Source of the DNA: Sediminivirga luteola
GTDB taxonomy: Bacteria > Actinomycetota > Actinomycetes > Actinomycetales > Brevibacteriaceae
Direction: 5' to 3'
DNA length: 64,000 bases
Assembly: GCF_014639315.1 (NCBI RefSeq)
Contig: NZ_BMFY01000004.1
Coordinates: forward strand, 248,001-312,000
Numbering within the stretch: position 1 is the stretch's first letter; every line of letters starts with the position of its first letter. Positions 19,649 to 30,827 of the stretch are shown piece after piece. Under the pieces are notes generated by a model. The model was given only the letters and a program-made list of their open reading frames with translations. It did no database searches and was not told the DNA's origin. Position numbers and translations under genes: made by a program.

Positions 19649-20905
19649 TCAGGCGGCGCCGCTGTGCTGCTCGCGAGCGCGCTCGAGCGCCTGCTGCCTG
19701 GCGGCTTCGGACCGTTCGGCGATGCGTGCGGCGTTCTCGTCGTCGCGGCTCAGATTGCGTCCGGTCCTGGGATCGAACAGTTTCACGCTCTCGGGCACGA
19801 AGGCCAGGTCCACGGCATCGCCGGCGCCGATGCGCGTGCGCGAGTCGAGCGCCGCGACCACCTGGGTGCGCAGGCTCTCCCCGTCCAGGTCCCGGTCGAG
19901 TTCGGCGAGCGCCTGGGAGACCTCCGCATCGGCCTCGAAGGGAAGGTACGCGTAGACCTCATTGCCCAGCCATTCGGTGACGTCCACCGTCGCGGAGATC
20001 ACGGCGCGGTCCTGGCGGGTGGCGTCGTCCAGCAGCGCGGCGTCCTCGAATGCCTCCGGCCGGATGCCGGCGATCAGGAGCTCGGGCGCCTCCGCCAGCG
20101 CGGCCTCGTCGCGAGCGGTGACCGGGATCGGCCCGAACGGCGAGTGCAGGACGCCGTCCTGGTTCCGCACCGGGATGAAGTTCATCGGCGGCGAGCCGAT
20201 GAATCCGGCCACGAACAGGTTGATCGGCTCGTCGTAGAGCTCCTGCGGGCTGGCGTACTGCTGCAGCTCGCCGCGCTTGAGCACCGCCACCTTGTCCCCG
20301 AGCGTCATCGCCTCGGTCTGGTCGTGCGTCACGTAGACGGTGGTGGTCCCCAGCCGCCGCTGCATCCGGGCGATCTCGGTGCGCATCTGGCCGCGCAGCT
20401 TCGCGTCCAGATTGGACAGCGGCTCATCGAAGAGGAAGGCCTTGGCATCGCGCACGATCGCCCGGCCCATCGCCACACGCTGCCGCTGGCCGCCGGAGAG
20501 GTTCGCCGGCTTCCGCTCCAGGTGCTCCCCCAGCTCCAGCATCGACGCCGCCTGCTCGACCTTCCGGCGGATCTCCTCCTCCCCCAGGTCCTTTGCCAGG
20601 CGCAGCGGGAAGGCGATGTTCTCGAACACGGTCATATGGGGGTACAGCGCGTAGTTCTGGAACACCATCGCCAGGCCGCGGTCCCGCGGGGCCTTCTCAT
20701 TGGCGCGCTCGCCGTCGATGGTGAGCTCGCCGTCGGTGATGTCCTCCAGTCCCACGATCATCCGCAGCAGCGTGGATTTGCCGGAGCCGGAGGGGCCGAC
20801 CAGGATGACGAACTCGCCGTCGGCGATCCGCAGCGAGACGTCGTTGACCGCAGGGAAGCCGTCACCGTACTTCTTGACGATCCGGGAGAGATTGATTTCA
20901 GCCAC
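19649..20905 (-). CDS. sugC: Trehalose ABC importer ATPase SugC
   Basis: 418 residues. ATPase domain: Walker [10 protein letters not shown] (residues 37-45), signature LSGGQ (136-140), Walker B FLFDEP with D160-E161, H-loop H194. The C-terminal part after about 240 is the MalK/UgpC-type TOBE regulatory domain. It energizes a CUT1 sugar importer. The neighbouring binding protein is LpqY-like, so the likely cargo is trehalose, perhaps with related disaccharides. It lies 69 bases after sugB. Some genomes use one such ATPase for several importers. Confidence 0.88.
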   Translation of the reverse strand: MAEINLSRIVKKYGDGFPAVNDVSLRIADGEFVILVGPSGSGKSTLLRMIVGLEDITDGELTIDGERANEKAPRDRGLAMVFQNYALYPHMTVFENIAFPLRLAKDLGEEEIRRKVEQAASMLELGEHLERKPANLSGGQRQRVAMGRAIVRDAKAFLFDEPLSNLDAKLRGQMRTEIARMQRRLGTTTVYVTHDQTEAMTLGDKVAVLKRGELQQYASPQELYDEPINLFVAGFIGSPPMNFIPVRNQDGVLHSPFGPIPVTARDEAALAEAPELLIAGIRPEAFEDAALLDDATRQDRAVISATVDVTEWLGNEVYAYLPFEADAEVSQALAELDRDLDGESLRTQVVAALDSRTRIGAGDAVDLAFVPESVKLFDPRTGRNLSRDDENAARIAERSEAARQQALERAREQHSGAA

Positions 20906-20974
20906 GGCTGACTCCGTTCCTTGACTCGGCTGGCTGGTGCTCGGCGGAGAGGCGCCCGGCGAGGGCGGCGGGGG

Positions 20975-21829
20975 TCATCCCTTCACCGCCCCGCTGGTGA
21001 GGCCGGCGACGATCTGGCGCTGGAAGAGCAGCACCAGGACCACGACGGGAATGGTCACGACGATGGCCGCCGCGGCGATGGCGCCGGCCGGCTCCTCGAA
21101 CTGTGAGGCGCCGGTGAAGAAGGACAGCGCCGCGGGCACGGGCCGGGCCGCGGAGGTCGAGGTGAGCGAGATCCCGTAGAGGAAGTCGTTCCAGGCGATG
21201 AAGAAGGCGATGATGGCGGTGGTGAACACTCCCGGCGAGGCGAGCGGCACGATGACCTTGCGGAAGGCCTGCCAGCTGGTGGCGCCGTCCACCTGCGCGG
21301 CCTGCTCCAGCTCCCAGGGGATCTGCCGGAAGAACGCCGCGAGGGTCCAGATGGAGATCGGCAGGGTCAGGGACAGGTAAGGGATGATGAGGCCGAGCCA
21401 GGTGTCGTACAGGCCGATGCGGGACCACAGGTTGAACAGCGGCGTGACGATCGAGATCACCGGGAAGATGGACACGCCCAGCGCCATCGTCAGGATGAAC
21501 TTCTTTCCCGGGAAGTCCAGCCGGGAGACCGCGTAGGCGGTCAGCGTGGCCAGCACGACCGCGATGGCGGTGGCGATGAGGCAGATGCCGATCGAGTTGA
21601 TCAGCGCGGGGACGAACAGCTCGCTCGCCTGGCCGGTGAAGATCAGCTCGTAGTTCTCCCAGCTGACCGCGGTCGGCCAGAACTGCTGATTGCCCACATC
21701 GGACGGGGACTTCAGCGAGAGCGAGATGATCCACACCACCGGGAAGAGCGCGTAGACCGCCACCAGGACGGAGACGACCGCCCAGAGGATCTTCCTGCCC
21801 GTGGTCAGTTTGCCGGTGTCCATGTTCAC
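20975..21829 (-). CDS. sugB: Sugar ABC transporter permease SugB
   Basis: 284 residues, six predicted membrane helices, MalG-like. The EAA loop reads [26 protein letters not shown], the coupling helix that contacts the ATPase. Starts on an ATGA overlap with sugA. Confidence 0.87.
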   Translation of the reverse strand: MNMDTGKLTTGRKILWAVVSVLVAVYALFPVVWIISLSLKSPSDVGNQQFWPTAVSWENYELIFTGQASELFVPALINSIGICLIATAIAVVLATLTAYAVSRLDFPGKKFILTMALGVSIFPVISIVTPLFNLWSRIGLYDTWLGLIIPYLSLTLPISIWTLAAFFRQIPWELEQAAQVDGATSWQAFRKVIVPLASPGVFTTAIIAFFIAWNDFLYGISLTSTSAARPVPAALSFFTGASQFEEPAGAIAAAAIVVTIPVVVLVLLFQRQIVAGLTSGAVKG

Positions 21830-22743
21830 TCACCCCGTGCCCGCGAGAGATCGACCCTGAACAGCTTGATGAAGATGAAGCAGATGAGCGCCACGCAGGC
21901 GAACAGCAGCACCGAGACCGCCGAACCCAGGCCCACCTGCAGCTGGCTGATGGTCTGCGCGTAGGCCAGGAACGACACCGTGGCGGTTCCCTGCGCGCCG
22001 GAGGTCATCACGAAGACAGAATCGAAGATGCGGAAGGCGTCCAGAGTGCGGAACAGCAGCGCCACCATGATGGAGGCGGTCATGTTCGGCAGGATCACCT
22101 TGGTCATCCGTTGCCACCAGGTCGCGCCGTCGACTTTCGCCGCCTCCAGCATGTCCCCGGGGATCTGCGCCAGGCCGGCCAGCAGCAGCAGCGAGATGAA
22201 GGGAGTGGTCTTCCAGATCTCCGCGGCGGAGATGACCAGGAATGCGGTCCAGAAGTCGCCGAACCAGTCGAAGCCCGGGTTGCCGGTCCAGGCACCGACG
22301 AAGCCGGTGCCCAGGTCGAAGGCGTACTTCCAGCTGAAGGCGCTGACCACGGTGATGATGCCGTACGGGATCAGGATCACGGTGCGCAGCCACGGCCGGA
22401 CGGTGCGCACCGCGTTCAGCATCACCAGGGCCAGGGCGAAGCCGAGGACGAGTTCGATGGCCACCGTGAAGACGGTCACCAGGAGCGTGAAGCCGAGCGT
22501 CTGCCACCACTGCGGGTCGCCGAGCACGACGACGTAGTTGTAGCCCCAGTTGAAATAGCGCGCGTCGGGATCGGTGAGCCGGTAGTTGAACAGGGACTGG
22601 TAGAAGGCCTGCAGGATCGGGTAGGCCGTGACCGCCAGCAGGACCAGCACGGCCGGCCCGGAGAGCAGCCAGCCCATCCGGGTCTCGTCGCGTGCCCGGT
22701 CGGAGGTGCGGGCGCCAGGCGCCGGCTTCGTGGTGGTGCTCAC
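21826..22743 (-). CDS. sugA: Sugar ABC transporter permease SugA
   Basis: 305 residues from GTG 22743, which overlaps the lpqY stop as GTGA; the open frame extends about 96 codons further upstream inside lpqY without coding sense. Six membrane helices, MalF-like, with EAA loop [22 protein letters not shown]. It pairs with SugB to form the membrane pore. Confidence 0.87.
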   Translation of the reverse strand: MSTTTKPAPGARTSDRARDETRMGWLLSGPAVLVLLAVTAYPILQAFYQSLFNYRLTDPDARYFNWGYNYVVVLGDPQWWQTLGFTLLVTVFTVAIELVLGFALALVMLNAVRTVRPWLRTVILIPYGIITVVSAFSWKYAFDLGTGFVGAWTGNPGFDWFGDFWTAFLVISAAEIWKTTPFISLLLLAGLAQIPGDMLEAAKVDGATWWQRMTKVILPNMTASIMVALLFRTLDAFRIFDSVFVMTSGAQGTATVSFLAYAQTISQLQVGLGSAVSVLLFACVALICFIFIKLFRVDLSRARGE

Positions 22744-24032
22744 AGCAGGGCCTCCCCTCGGAGGATCTGTTCGATCAGGTCCGCGGACGCCGCCGGCGTG
22801 GTCTGCGGGTCGAGTCCGGCGGGCGGATGCCAGCTGCGCTGCAGCCCGCCGGTGACCTCGTTGTAGTACGGCGTCATCGGCCTCGGCGCGGCGCGTTCGA
22901 GCGATTCGCGGATGATATCCGCCATCGGGTACTGCTCTTGCACCTCGGGGTCCTCGTACGCACGCGTGTCCGAGGCGGGGTTGCCGTTGGTGACCATGTA
23001 CTCGGCCTGGTTGTCGGTCGAGCGGATGCACTCGATCGCCTGGAAGGCCTCGTCGGGGTGCGCGGAGTAGGAGCTGACGCCGATGTTGATGCCGCCCAGC
23101 GGGGGACGGGATTCCGTGCCCTCCTCGGTGGCCGGGTAGAACGTCCAGGCCATATCGTCGAGGACTTCCTGGTCCAGGCTGCCGCCGTCCACGGACGCGG
23201 CGGTGGCCGCGTAGACGAACGGCCAGTTCACCATGAAGGAACCGGTGTCGCCCTGGAACCGGAGCATCGCGCCGTTCTCATCCTGATTGCTGAAGGACGG
23301 CCCGCCCAGGCCTTCTTGCCCGATGGTGGACATGATCTCCGCGGCCTTCTGCCCGGCGGGGCTGTCGATGCCGAGCTGGACCTCATCGGCGGAGGCCTCC
23401 GGGTTCTCCACGATATGACCGCCGGCGGATTCAATCAGCGCGTTGATCCACACGGTGAGGGCTTCCGCGCGGATGCCCTGAACGCCGAGTTCCTTGTCCT
23501 GGGAGGCGGCCGCCTCGATGAGCTGGTCCCAGGTGACCGGCTCATCCATGTCCAGGCCGGCGGCCTCGGCCACCGACTCGCGGTACCAGAGCAGCTGCGT
23601 ATTGGCCCAGAACGGGGCTGCGATCAGCTCGTCCTCCCAGGTGGACGAGGCCACCGAGCTCTCCACGGCATTGGCCGTGAACTCCTCGACGTACTCGTCC
23701 GGCACCGGCACGAGGTAGCCGGCGTTGGCCATCTCCGGCACGTAGACCGGATCCAGGCTCATCATGTCGATCGACGCGTCCTGCGAGGCGAGGCGGCGGA
23801 TCAGCTGCTCCCGCTGACCGTCCGCATCACGTGGGAGGAGGGAGACCTGGATGCGGTACGCGCCTGCTGCCTCCTCCGTGCAGCGCTCCGCCAGCGTCGC
23901 CTGACCGCCGTCATCGGGATTGATGTACCACATGAGAGTCGGGACGCCGTCGCCCCCGGCACAGGCGCTGGTGCCCAGGACGGCCGCAGCCGCGCCCAGC
24001 CCGAGTGCCCGTCTCCATCGATGTTCCCGCAT
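22740..24032 (-). CDS. lpqY: LpqY-type trehalose-binding lipoprotein
   Basis: 430 residues. Signal peptide MREHRWRRALGLGAAAAVLG followed by lipobox TSAC, so the mature protein is lipid-anchored. Along its length it matches my memory of mycobacterial LpqY: a segment like SLPR..QREQLIRRLAS, NTQLLWYR, VNWPFVYA, LGGINIGVSSYS and YPMADIIR. LpqY with SugABC recycles trehalose shed from cell-wall glycolipids in mycobacteria; here uptake of external trehalose is equally possible. Start chosen at ATG 24032 because the signal peptide begins there. Confidence 0.85.
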   Translation of the reverse strand: MREHRWRRALGLGAAAAVLGTSACAGGDGVPTLMWYINPDDGGQATLAERCTEEAAGAYRIQVSLLPRDADGQREQLIRRLASQDASIDMMSLDPVYVPEMANAGYLVPVPDEYVEEFTANAVESSVASSTWEDELIAAPFWANTQLLWYRESVAEAAGLDMDEPVTWDQLIEAAASQDKELGVQGIRAEALTVWINALIESAGGHIVENPEASADEVQLGIDSPAGQKAAEIMSTIGQEGLGGPSFSNQDENGAMLRFQGDTGSFMVNWPFVYAATAASVDGGSLDQEVLDDMAWTFYPATEEGTESRPPLGGINIGVSSYSAHPDEAFQAIECIRSTDNQAEYMVTNGNPASDTRAYEDPEVQEQYPMADIIRESLERAAPRPMTPYYNEVTGGLQRSWHPPAGLDPQTTPAASADLIEQILRGEALL

Positions 24033-24089
24033 GCTGTCCGTCACTCCCGTCACGACGCCGGTGTCGCCAAAGTCGCTGCTGGTGGCCAC

Positions 24090-24095
24090 AGCATA
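24090..24095 (-). promoter_or_regulatory. Candidate -10 element for lpqY
   Basis: TATGCT on the minus strand, about 57 bases before the lpqY start. No convincing -35 hexamer, so the call is tentative. Confidence 0.35.
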
Positions 24096-24293
24096 CAACA
24101 CCGGATGCCACCGTGAGCCGGACATCCGCTCTGGTCACGACCGCATCCCGCCGGGCGCCGCGCCATCGGGCGGGCCCGTGGTCGCTGAGCCGTGACGCGC
24201 AGATTCCGGGCGAGCTCACCGGGACGGGGTGCACACGCCCGCCATCAGCGGCAGGGTGGCGTGACCGCCACAGCGCGATACGGGCTGACAATG

Positions 24294-24333
24294 CACGAAG
24301 CCCCGCAGCGGCGAACCGCTGCGGGGCTTCGTG
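24294..24333 (-). terminator. tuf / str operon terminator
   Basis: Perfect 18-base-pair stem CACGAAGCCCCGCAGCGG / CCGCTGCGGGGCTTCGTG with a 4-base loop, 12 bases beyond the tuf stop. It isolates the str operon from the sugar transporter. Confidence 0.92.
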
Positions 24334-24345
24334 GGAAGAGCGTGA

Positions 24346-25539
<1,194 letters not shown>

Positions 25540-25632
25540 TGGGTTCCTCCTCGTGGATACCGTAGAGATTGCTTCTCAATCTTACGGGCTTTTTGGGTTT
25601 CTGACCTTGGGTTGCTTGTGTCCGGCCGCTCA

Positions 25633-25664
25633 CACGGTCCGCGCTGGTGAAGGCGCGGACCGTG
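25633..25664 (-). terminator. Hairpin between fusA and tuf
   Basis: Perfect 12-base-pair stem CACGGTCCGCGC / GCGCGGACCGTG with an 8-base loop, 16 bases after the fusA stop. It may be a partial terminator or an mRNA-stabilizing element giving separate control of tuf. Confidence 0.6.
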
Positions 25665-25680
25665 CGCGAGAGCAACGGGA

Positions 25681-27786
25681 TTACTCCTCGCCGCGGGCCT
25701 TCTGGATGACCGCCTCGGCGACCGCCTTCGGGACCTCCGCGTAGCTGCTGAACTGCATGGAGTACACGGCACGACCCTGAGTGCGCGAACGCAGGTCGCC
25801 GATGTAGCCGAACATCTCCGACAGCGGCACGGTGGCGCGGACGACCTTGACGCCGCTCGCGTCCTCCATGGACTGGATCATGCCACGACGGGAGTTCAGG
25901 TCGCCGATAACGTCACCCATGTACTCCTCGGGGGTGCGCACCTCGACGTCCATCACCGGCTCCAGCAGAACCGGGTTCGCCTTCCTGACGCCCTCCTTGA
26001 GGACCATCGAGCCGGCGATCTTGAACGCCATCTCGGAGGAGTCCACGTCGTGGTAGGCACCGTCGACGAGAGTCGCCTTGATGCCGACGAGGGGGTATCC
26101 GGCCAGCACGCCCAGCTGCATGGCGTCCTGGATGCCGGCGTCCACGCTGGGGATGTACTCCCTGGGCACGCGGCCACCGGTGATGGCGTTCTCGAACTCG
26201 TAGATGGTCTCGCCCGTGACCTCAAGCGGCTCGAACGTGACCTGGACCTTGGCGAACTGGCCGGAGCCACCGGTCTGCTTCTTGTGGGTGTACTCGACCT
26301 TCTCCACCTTGCGGCGGATGGTCTCGCGGTACGCCACCTGCGGTGCGCCCACGTTCGCCTCGACCTTGAACTCGCGCTTCATGCGGTCCACCAGGATGTC
26401 CAGGTGGAGCTCGCCCATGCCGCCGATCTCGGTCTGACCGGTCTCCTCGTTCAGGTTGACCGTGAAGGTGGGATCCTCCTTGGCCAGCTTCTGGATCGCG
26501 GTCGAGAGCTTCTCCTGGTCGCCCTTGGTCTTCGGCTCGATGGCCACGAAGATCACCGGGTCGGGGAAGCTCATGGACTCCAGGACCACCGGCTTGGCCG
26601 GATCGCACAGGGTGTCACCGGTCGTGGTGTCCTTCAGCCCGATGAAGGCGTAGATGTGGCCGGCGACGGCCTCCTCCACCGGGTTCTCCTTGTTGGAGTG
26701 CATCTGGAAGAGCTTGCCGATGCGCTCCTTCTTCCCGCTCGTGGTGTTGAGCACCTGAGCACCGGAGGCGACCTTGCCGGAGTACACCCGGACGTAGGTC
26801 AGCGACCCGAAGAAGGGATGCGTGGCGACCTTGAAGGCGAGCGCGGAGAACGGCTCGTCCATCGAGGCCTTGCGGGTCACCTCGGCCTCCTCGTCGCCCA
26901 CGGCGTGGCCGGAGACATCCGGCACGTCCAGCGGGGAGGGGAGGTAGTCGATGACCGCGTTGAGCATCGGCTGGATGCCCTTGTTCTTGAAGGCGGAACC
27001 GCACAGCACCGGGAACGCCTCGCTGGAGATGACCAGCTGGCGGATGCCCGACTTGATCTGCTCGATGGACAGCTCGCCCTCTTCGAGGTAGGCCTCCATC
27101 AGTTCCTCGGTGGCCTCGGCGACATCCTCGACCAGCTGGTTGCGGTACTCCTCGACCTTGTCGGCCAGGTCGGCGGGGATCTCGATCTCCGTCATGTCCT
27201 GGCCCTTCTTGGACTCATCCGGCCAGGCCCAGGCCTTGCGCTCGATCAGATCGATGACGCCGGAGAACTCGCTCTCGGCACCGATCGGGAGCTGCACGAC
27301 GAGCGGCTTGGCACCGAGACGGTCCTTGATGGTCTGGACGGTGAAGTAGAAGTCCGCACCCAGCTTGTCCATCTTGTTGACGAAGCAGATACGCGGCACG
27401 TTGTACTTGTCCGCCTGACGCCACACGGTCTCCGACTGGGGCTCCACACCCTCTTTGCCGTCGAACACCGCGACGGCGCCGTCGAGCACGCGCAGGGACC
27501 GCTCCACCTCGACGGTGAAGTCGACGTGGCCGGGCGTGTCGATGATGTTGATCTGGTTGCCCTCCCAGTAACAGGTGGTGGCAGCCGAGGTGATCGTGAT
27601 GCCGCGTTCCTGCTCCTGCTCCATCCAGTCCATGGTGGAGGCACCGTCGTGCGTCTCGCCGATCTTGTAGTTGACGCCGGTGTAGAAGAGGATGCGCTCG
27701 GTCGTAGTGGTCTTGCCGGCATCGATGTGGGCCATGATGCCGATGTTGCGGACCTTCTTCAGGTCGGTCAGCACGTCCAGTGCCAC
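25681..27786 (-). CDS. fusA: Elongation factor G
   Basis: 701 residues from GTG 27786 ([22 protein letters not shown]). GTPase motifs [23 protein letters not shown] and NKMDK; domains II to V complete, with the domain IV loop containing [14 protein letters not shown]. It translocates tRNAs and mRNA. Sits 62 bases after rpsG. Confidence 0.98.
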   Translation of the reverse strand: MALDVLTDLKKVRNIGIMAHIDAGKTTTTERILFYTGVNYKIGETHDGASTMDWMEQEQERGITITSAATTCYWEGNQINIIDTPGHVDFTVEVERSLRVLDGAVAVFDGKEGVEPQSETVWRQADKYNVPRICFVNKMDKLGADFYFTVQTIKDRLGAKPLVVQLPIGAESEFSGVIDLIERKAWAWPDESKKGQDMTEIEIPADLADKVEEYRNQLVEDVAEATEELMEAYLEEGELSIEQIKSGIRQLVISSEAFPVLCGSAFKNKGIQPMLNAVIDYLPSPLDVPDVSGHAVGDEEAEVTRKASMDEPFSALAFKVATHPFFGSLTYVRVYSGKVASGAQVLNTTSGKKERIGKLFQMHSNKENPVEEAVAGHIYAFIGLKDTTTGDTLCDPAKPVVLESMSFPDPVIFVAIEPKTKGDQEKLSTAIQKLAKEDPTFTVNLNEETGQTEIGGMGELHLDILVDRMKREFKVEANVGAPQVAYRETIRRKVEKVEYTHKKQTGGSGQFAKVQVTFEPLEVTGETIYEFENAITGGRVPREYIPSVDAGIQDAMQLGVLAGYPLVGIKATLVDGAYHDVDSSEMAFKIAGSMVLKEGVRKANPVLLEPVMDVEVRTPEEYMGDVIGDLNSRRGMIQSMEDASGVKVVRATVPLSEMFGYIGDLRSRTQGRAVYSMQFSSYAEVPKAVAEAVIQKARGEE

Positions 27787-27848
27787 GATGTCTCTCTCTC
27801 GTCGTTAGACCTTGCCGCGCCCGCGGGTGTTGCGGGCACGCTTGTACG

Positions 27849-28319
27849 TCACCAGCGGTAGTGAGCGAACGCCCGGTTGGACTCGGCCATCTTGTGGGTG
27901 TCCTCGCGACGCTTGACCGCCGCGCCGAGACCGTTGCTGGCGTCCAGGATCTCGTTCTGCAGACGCTCGGTCATGGTCTTCTCACGACGCTGACGCGCAT
28001 AGCCGACCAGCCAGCGCAGCGCCAGGGTGGTGGCGCGCACGGCGCGCACCTCGACCGGCACCTGGTAGGTCGCGCCGCCGACGCGGCGGGAGCGGACCTC
28101 CAGCGACGGGCGGATGTTGTCGAGCGCCTTCTTGAGCACGACGACCGGGTCGCTGCTGCTCTTCTCGCGCACGCCCTCCAGGGCGCGGTAGACGATGCGC
28201 TCAGCCGTGGAGCGCTTGCCGTCGAGGAGGATCTTGTTGATCAGCTGGGTGACCACCGGGGAACCGTAGACCGGATCCACGACGAGCGGACGCTTGGGTG
28301 CGGGGCCTTTACGCGGCAT
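27849..28319 (-). CDS. rpsG: 30S ribosomal protein S7
   Basis: 156 residues, [23 protein letters not shown] to [11 protein letters not shown]. Typical S7: initiates 3' domain assembly of 16S rRNA. Its ATG shares a base with the rpsL stop (TAATG), so translation is coupled. Confidence 0.98.
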   Translation of the reverse strand: MPRKGPAPKRPLVVDPVYGSPVVTQLINKILLDGKRSTAERIVYRALEGVREKSSSDPVVVLKKALDNIRPSLEVRSRRVGGATYQVPVEVRAVRATTLALRWLVGYARQRREKTMTERLQNEILDASNGLGAAVKRREDTHKMAESNRAFAHYRW

Positions 28320-28693
28320 TACTTCTTCTCCCTCTTCGCGCCGTAACGGCTGCGGGCCTGCTGACGGCCCTTGACGCCCTGGGTGTCAAGGGAGCCTCGG
28401 ACGATGCGGTAGCGCACGCCCGGGAGGTCCTTCACACGACCGCCGCGCACCAGCACGATGCTGTGCTCCTGGAGGTTGTGACCCTCACCGGGGATGTACG
28501 CCGTCACTTCGATCTGGCTGGACAGCTTGACACGAGCGACCTTCCGCATCGCGGAGTTCGGCTTCTTCGGGGTGGTGGTGTACACACGGGTGCACACGCC
28601 GCGGCGCTGAGGGCTGCCCTTCAGCGCGGGGGCGTCACTCTTGGTGACCTTGTCGCGCCGGCCCTTGCGGACCAGCTGCTGAATAGTAGGCAC
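28319..28693 (-). CDS. rpsL: 30S ribosomal protein S12
   Basis: 124 residues from GTG 28693 ([15 protein letters not shown]), with GGAG 8 bases upstream; the frame is open further but homology fixes this start. K43 (TPKKPNSA) and K88 (GGRVKDLPG), where streptomycin-resistance mutations usually occur, have the wild-type lysine. First gene of str, behind a structured leader. The neighbour upstream is an SseB-like gene instead of rpoC. Confidence 0.97.
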   Translation of the reverse strand: MPTIQQLVRKGRRDKVTKSDAPALKGSPQRRGVCTRVYTTTPKKPNSAMRKVARVKLSSQIEVTAYIPGEGHNLQEHSIVLVRGGRVKDLPGVRYRIVRGSLDTQGVKGRQQARSRYGAKREKK

Positions 28694-28726
28694 TACATGT
28701 TCTCCATTGCTTCTCGACCTTCCTAA

Positions 28727-28786
28727 ACCCCGTTCCGCGGACACTCGCGAGATCCGACCCGCAAGGGCGTCAAGGAAGAACGGGGT
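28727..28786 (-). promoter_or_regulatory. Leader hairpin adjacent to rpsL
   Basis: Arms ACCCCGTTC (28727-28735) and GAACGGGGT (28778-28786), 9 perfect pairs enclosing 42 bases. With the next hairpin it folds most of the rpsL 5' leader. Confidence 0.55.
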
Positions 28787-28797
28787 CTTACCTTCCG

Positions 28798-28826
28798 GGG
28801 TCTGGGTGAAGCTTGCGCCCAGACCC
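28798..28826 (-). promoter_or_regulatory. Leader hairpin distal to rpsL
   Basis: Arms GGGTCTGGG (28798-28806) and CCCAGACCC (28818-28826), 9 perfect pairs with an 11-base loop, 25 bases downstream of the shared element in the transcribed direction. Confidence 0.55.
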
Positions 28827-28850
28827 TTGTAAACACCGTGGACTGCTTAA

Positions 28851-28869
28851 CCCGAGGTCGGGCGTGTCG
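28851..28869 (-). promoter_or_regulatory. 19-base element shared with the rpsJ leader (str copy)
   Basis: CCCGAGGTCGGGCGTGTCG on the plus strand, identical over 19 bases to 19236-19254 before rpsJ. It lies 158 bases upstream of the rpsL start codon, in the same orientation relative to the gene. Confidence 0.7.
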
Positions 28870-29243
28870 GCTGGGCCTGAGAACCCGGATCCACCTCCAC
28901 GGACCGTGGTCCATGGACGCGAACACATACCGCGCAGTGCCATCGATGGCCCTCTGCACCTGCGGGTGGAGCCGGTGGGCGCGTGCCCCTCACCGCCAGT
29001 GCCGCTTCCCTGAGGACGGCTCCGGCGAGGCACCGGCGCCCGGAATCGAATCCGTGCATGCGAGAGTGCCTGATTCGCATCAGTTACCGCTCCAGACTAA
29101 CGCCCCTGCGGCAGCCGGTCAAAAAGCGTCATGAGGACGCGATCTGCCCGCCGGACCTGGGCTCATCCGCCCCGGACGAGGTGCGAGCCGGCGGCAGCAG
29201 GGGCCGGGGAAGATACAGGGCGCCCGATGCCGGAACCCAGGCC

Positions 29244-30047
29244 TCACCGTGCCCCGGGGGCGAGGGCGATGGCGAGGGAGTCGACCGCCTCGCCGATCAC
29301 CGCATCGGCGGCCAGGCGCATCCGGAGCCGTTCCATGCCTTCCGGCGGCACCGGGCCGCCGGGCGTGACCACCACCGCCAGCTCGGGGCCGGAGACGGTC
29401 ACCCGGTGCGAGCCGGGCCGGAGCGAGACTCCGTCGATCCAGTCCTCCGCGCGGGCGGCTGCGGCGACGGCATCGGCCACGGCCGGATTCGCCCAGGCCG
29501 GGCGCCACTGGCCGGCGCGGCCCTGGGCCAGGAGCCACAACGCCGGACGCCGGATGAGGAAGGCGTGCGGACTGCCGGGGTCGACGACGACCAGCTGCGA
29601 GCCCTCGTCCACGGCGGCCAGCGCCAGCCTCCGCGCCTCGACCGGCACCGGCCTGGCCTGGCCGTTCCAGGCAGCCAGTTCCGGGATCCCGCTGAACGCC
29701 GGGGCGACGGCGCGGCCGTCCTCCGCGGCGAGCGTGACCATGGCCATCTCGGCGCTCTTCTCCGCCGTCAGCCCGGCGTGCCCCTCCCCTGCCTCGCCGA
29801 GTTCGGCGAGGATGGGCGCGTAGACCCGGGCGGGCGTGAACGCGTTCACCACCGCCCGGTGGGCCGCGGGATCGAACCGCCCCTCTTCACCCGCCGCGCC
29901 TCGCAGCGCGGCGGCCAGGGCCGCATCGGGCTCCCCCGTGTCACCCGCGAAGGGGTGCGATTCGAGGGTGCGGCCGGCCCACGGGACTCCCGCGGAGTCC
30001 GCCTTCGGCGTCCGGCCGGCGGGCCCGGGCTCAGGCTCCGGCGACAT
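29244..30047 (-). CDS. SseB-family protein
   Basis: 267 residues from ATG 30047, overlapping the priA stop by 17 bases; a longer open frame upstream lies inside priA. The N-terminal part has [27 protein letters not shown] and a segment [16 protein letters not shown] followed by [20 protein letters not shown], the pattern of the SseB N-terminal domain. In actinobacteria this gene regularly follows priA, usually just before infC; the molecular role is unknown. Here the downstream neighbour is the str operon. Confidence 0.75.
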   Translation of the reverse strand: MSPEPEPGPAGRTPKADSAGVPWAGRTLESHPFAGDTGEPDAALAAALRGAAGEEGRFDPAAHRAVVNAFTPARVYAPILAELGEAGEGHAGLTAEKSAEMAMVTLAAEDGRAVAPAFSGIPELAAWNGQARPVPVEARRLALAAVDEGSQLVVVDPGSPHAFLIRRPALWLLAQGRAGQWRPAWANPAVADAVAAAARAEDWIDGVSLRPGSHRVTVSGPELAVVVTPGGPVPPEGMERLRMRLAADAVIGEAVDSLAIALAPGAR

Positions 30048-30762
30048 CCAGTGCCTCGGTGAGGGTGAAGCGCCCGGCGTAGAGCGCCTTGCCCAGGATC
30101 GCCGAGTCCACCCCGAGCGGGACGAGCTCGCGCAGCGCCGCCAGATCTTCCAGGCTGGAGATGCCGCCGGAGGCGACGATGGGCTTCTCAGTGCGGGTGG
30201 CGATCTCCTTGAGCAGTTCCACATTGGGACCGCGCAGGGTGCCGTCCTTGGTGACGTCGGTGACGACATAGCGGGCGCAGCCGTCGGCCTCCAGCCGGTT
30301 GAGCACCTCCCATAGGTCGCCGCCCTCACGGGTCCAGCCCCGGGCGGCGAGCGTGGTGCCGCGCACGTCCAGGCCGACGGCGACCCGGTCGCCGTACTCG
30401 CCGATGATCCGGGAGGTCCATTCGGGGTTCTCCAGGGCGGCGGTGCCGATATTGACGCGGGCGGCGCCGGTGGCGAGCGCACGCTCTAGGCTGGCGGTGT
30501 CGCGGATGCCGCCGGAGAGCTCGACCTTGATGCCCAGCTCCCCCACCACCCGGGAGAGCAGGTCGTGGTTGGATCCGCGGCCGAAGGCGGCGTCGAGGTC
30601 CACCAGGTGGATCCACTCGGCGCCCTGGGACTCCCACTGGCGGGCGGCCTCGAGCGGATCGCCGTAGTCGGTCTCGGAGCCGGCCTCGCCCTGGACGAGG
30701 CGGACGGCTTTGCCGTCGGCGACGTCCACGGCGGGGAGCAGCACAAGCGGGTCGCGGGTCAT
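30031..30762 (-). CDS. priA: Bifunctional phosphoribosyl isomerase PriA (HisA/TrpF)
   Basis: 243-residue TIM barrel. The catalytic pair appears as D13 (LLPAVDV) and the Asp of [12 protein letters not shown]; phosphate loops are VELSGGIRD and IVASGGISS. In actinobacteria this enzyme isomerizes both ProFAR (histidine) and PRA (tryptophan), replacing TrpF. The assignment as PriA over a single-function HisA rests on lineage and the [13 protein letters not shown]-type loop. Confidence 0.92.
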   Translation of the reverse strand: MTRDPLVLLPAVDVADGKAVRLVQGEAGSETDYGDPLEAARQWESQGAEWIHLVDLDAAFGRGSNHDLLSRVVGELGIKVELSGGIRDTASLERALATGAARVNIGTAALENPEWTSRIIGEYGDRVAVGLDVRGTTLAARGWTREGGDLWEVLNRLEADGCARYVVTDVTKDGTLRGPNVELLKEIATRTEKPIVASGGISSLEDLAALRELVPLGVDSAILGKALYAGRFTLTEALDVAGA

Positions 30763-30827
30763 CAGGATCCTGCCTTTCGTGGAGTGTCGCTTCGAAGTTC
30801 GCCCCGTGCCCGGGATGCCCGGCCGGG

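Larger units (their letters stand above)
24033..24345 (-). other. tuf-lpqY intergenic region
   Basis: 313 bases. It contains the perfect tuf terminator (24294-24333) and a candidate lpqY -10 box; nothing else recognizable, and no clear LacI- or ROK-type palindromic operator. Confidence 0.5.
28694..29243 (-). other. rpsL leader and promoter region
   Basis: 550 bases between the SseB-like gene and rpsL. From rpsL outward: hairpin 28727-28786, hairpin 28798-28826, the 19-base shared element 28851-28869, then short palindromes CCACGG-A-CCGTGG (28897-28909) and GCCATCGATGGC (28939-28950). The stretch 28950-29243 shows no gene; tRNA-like arms near 29040-29105 do not fold as a tRNA. Confidence 0.55.

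Noticed and set aside
26050-27861. 603-residue plus-strand frame opposite fusA
   Set aside because: Shadow of fusA: His/Leu/Asp-rich with no recognizable motif.
29030-29110. Possible tRNA on the minus strand (GATTCGATTCC-like T arm, AGCGGTAA-like D loop, CTGAT/ATCAG stem)
   Set aside because: The CTGAT/ATCAG stem encloses only 4 bases instead of a 7-base anticodon loop, the T arm does not close with a 7-base loop, and no 7-pair acceptor stem is found.
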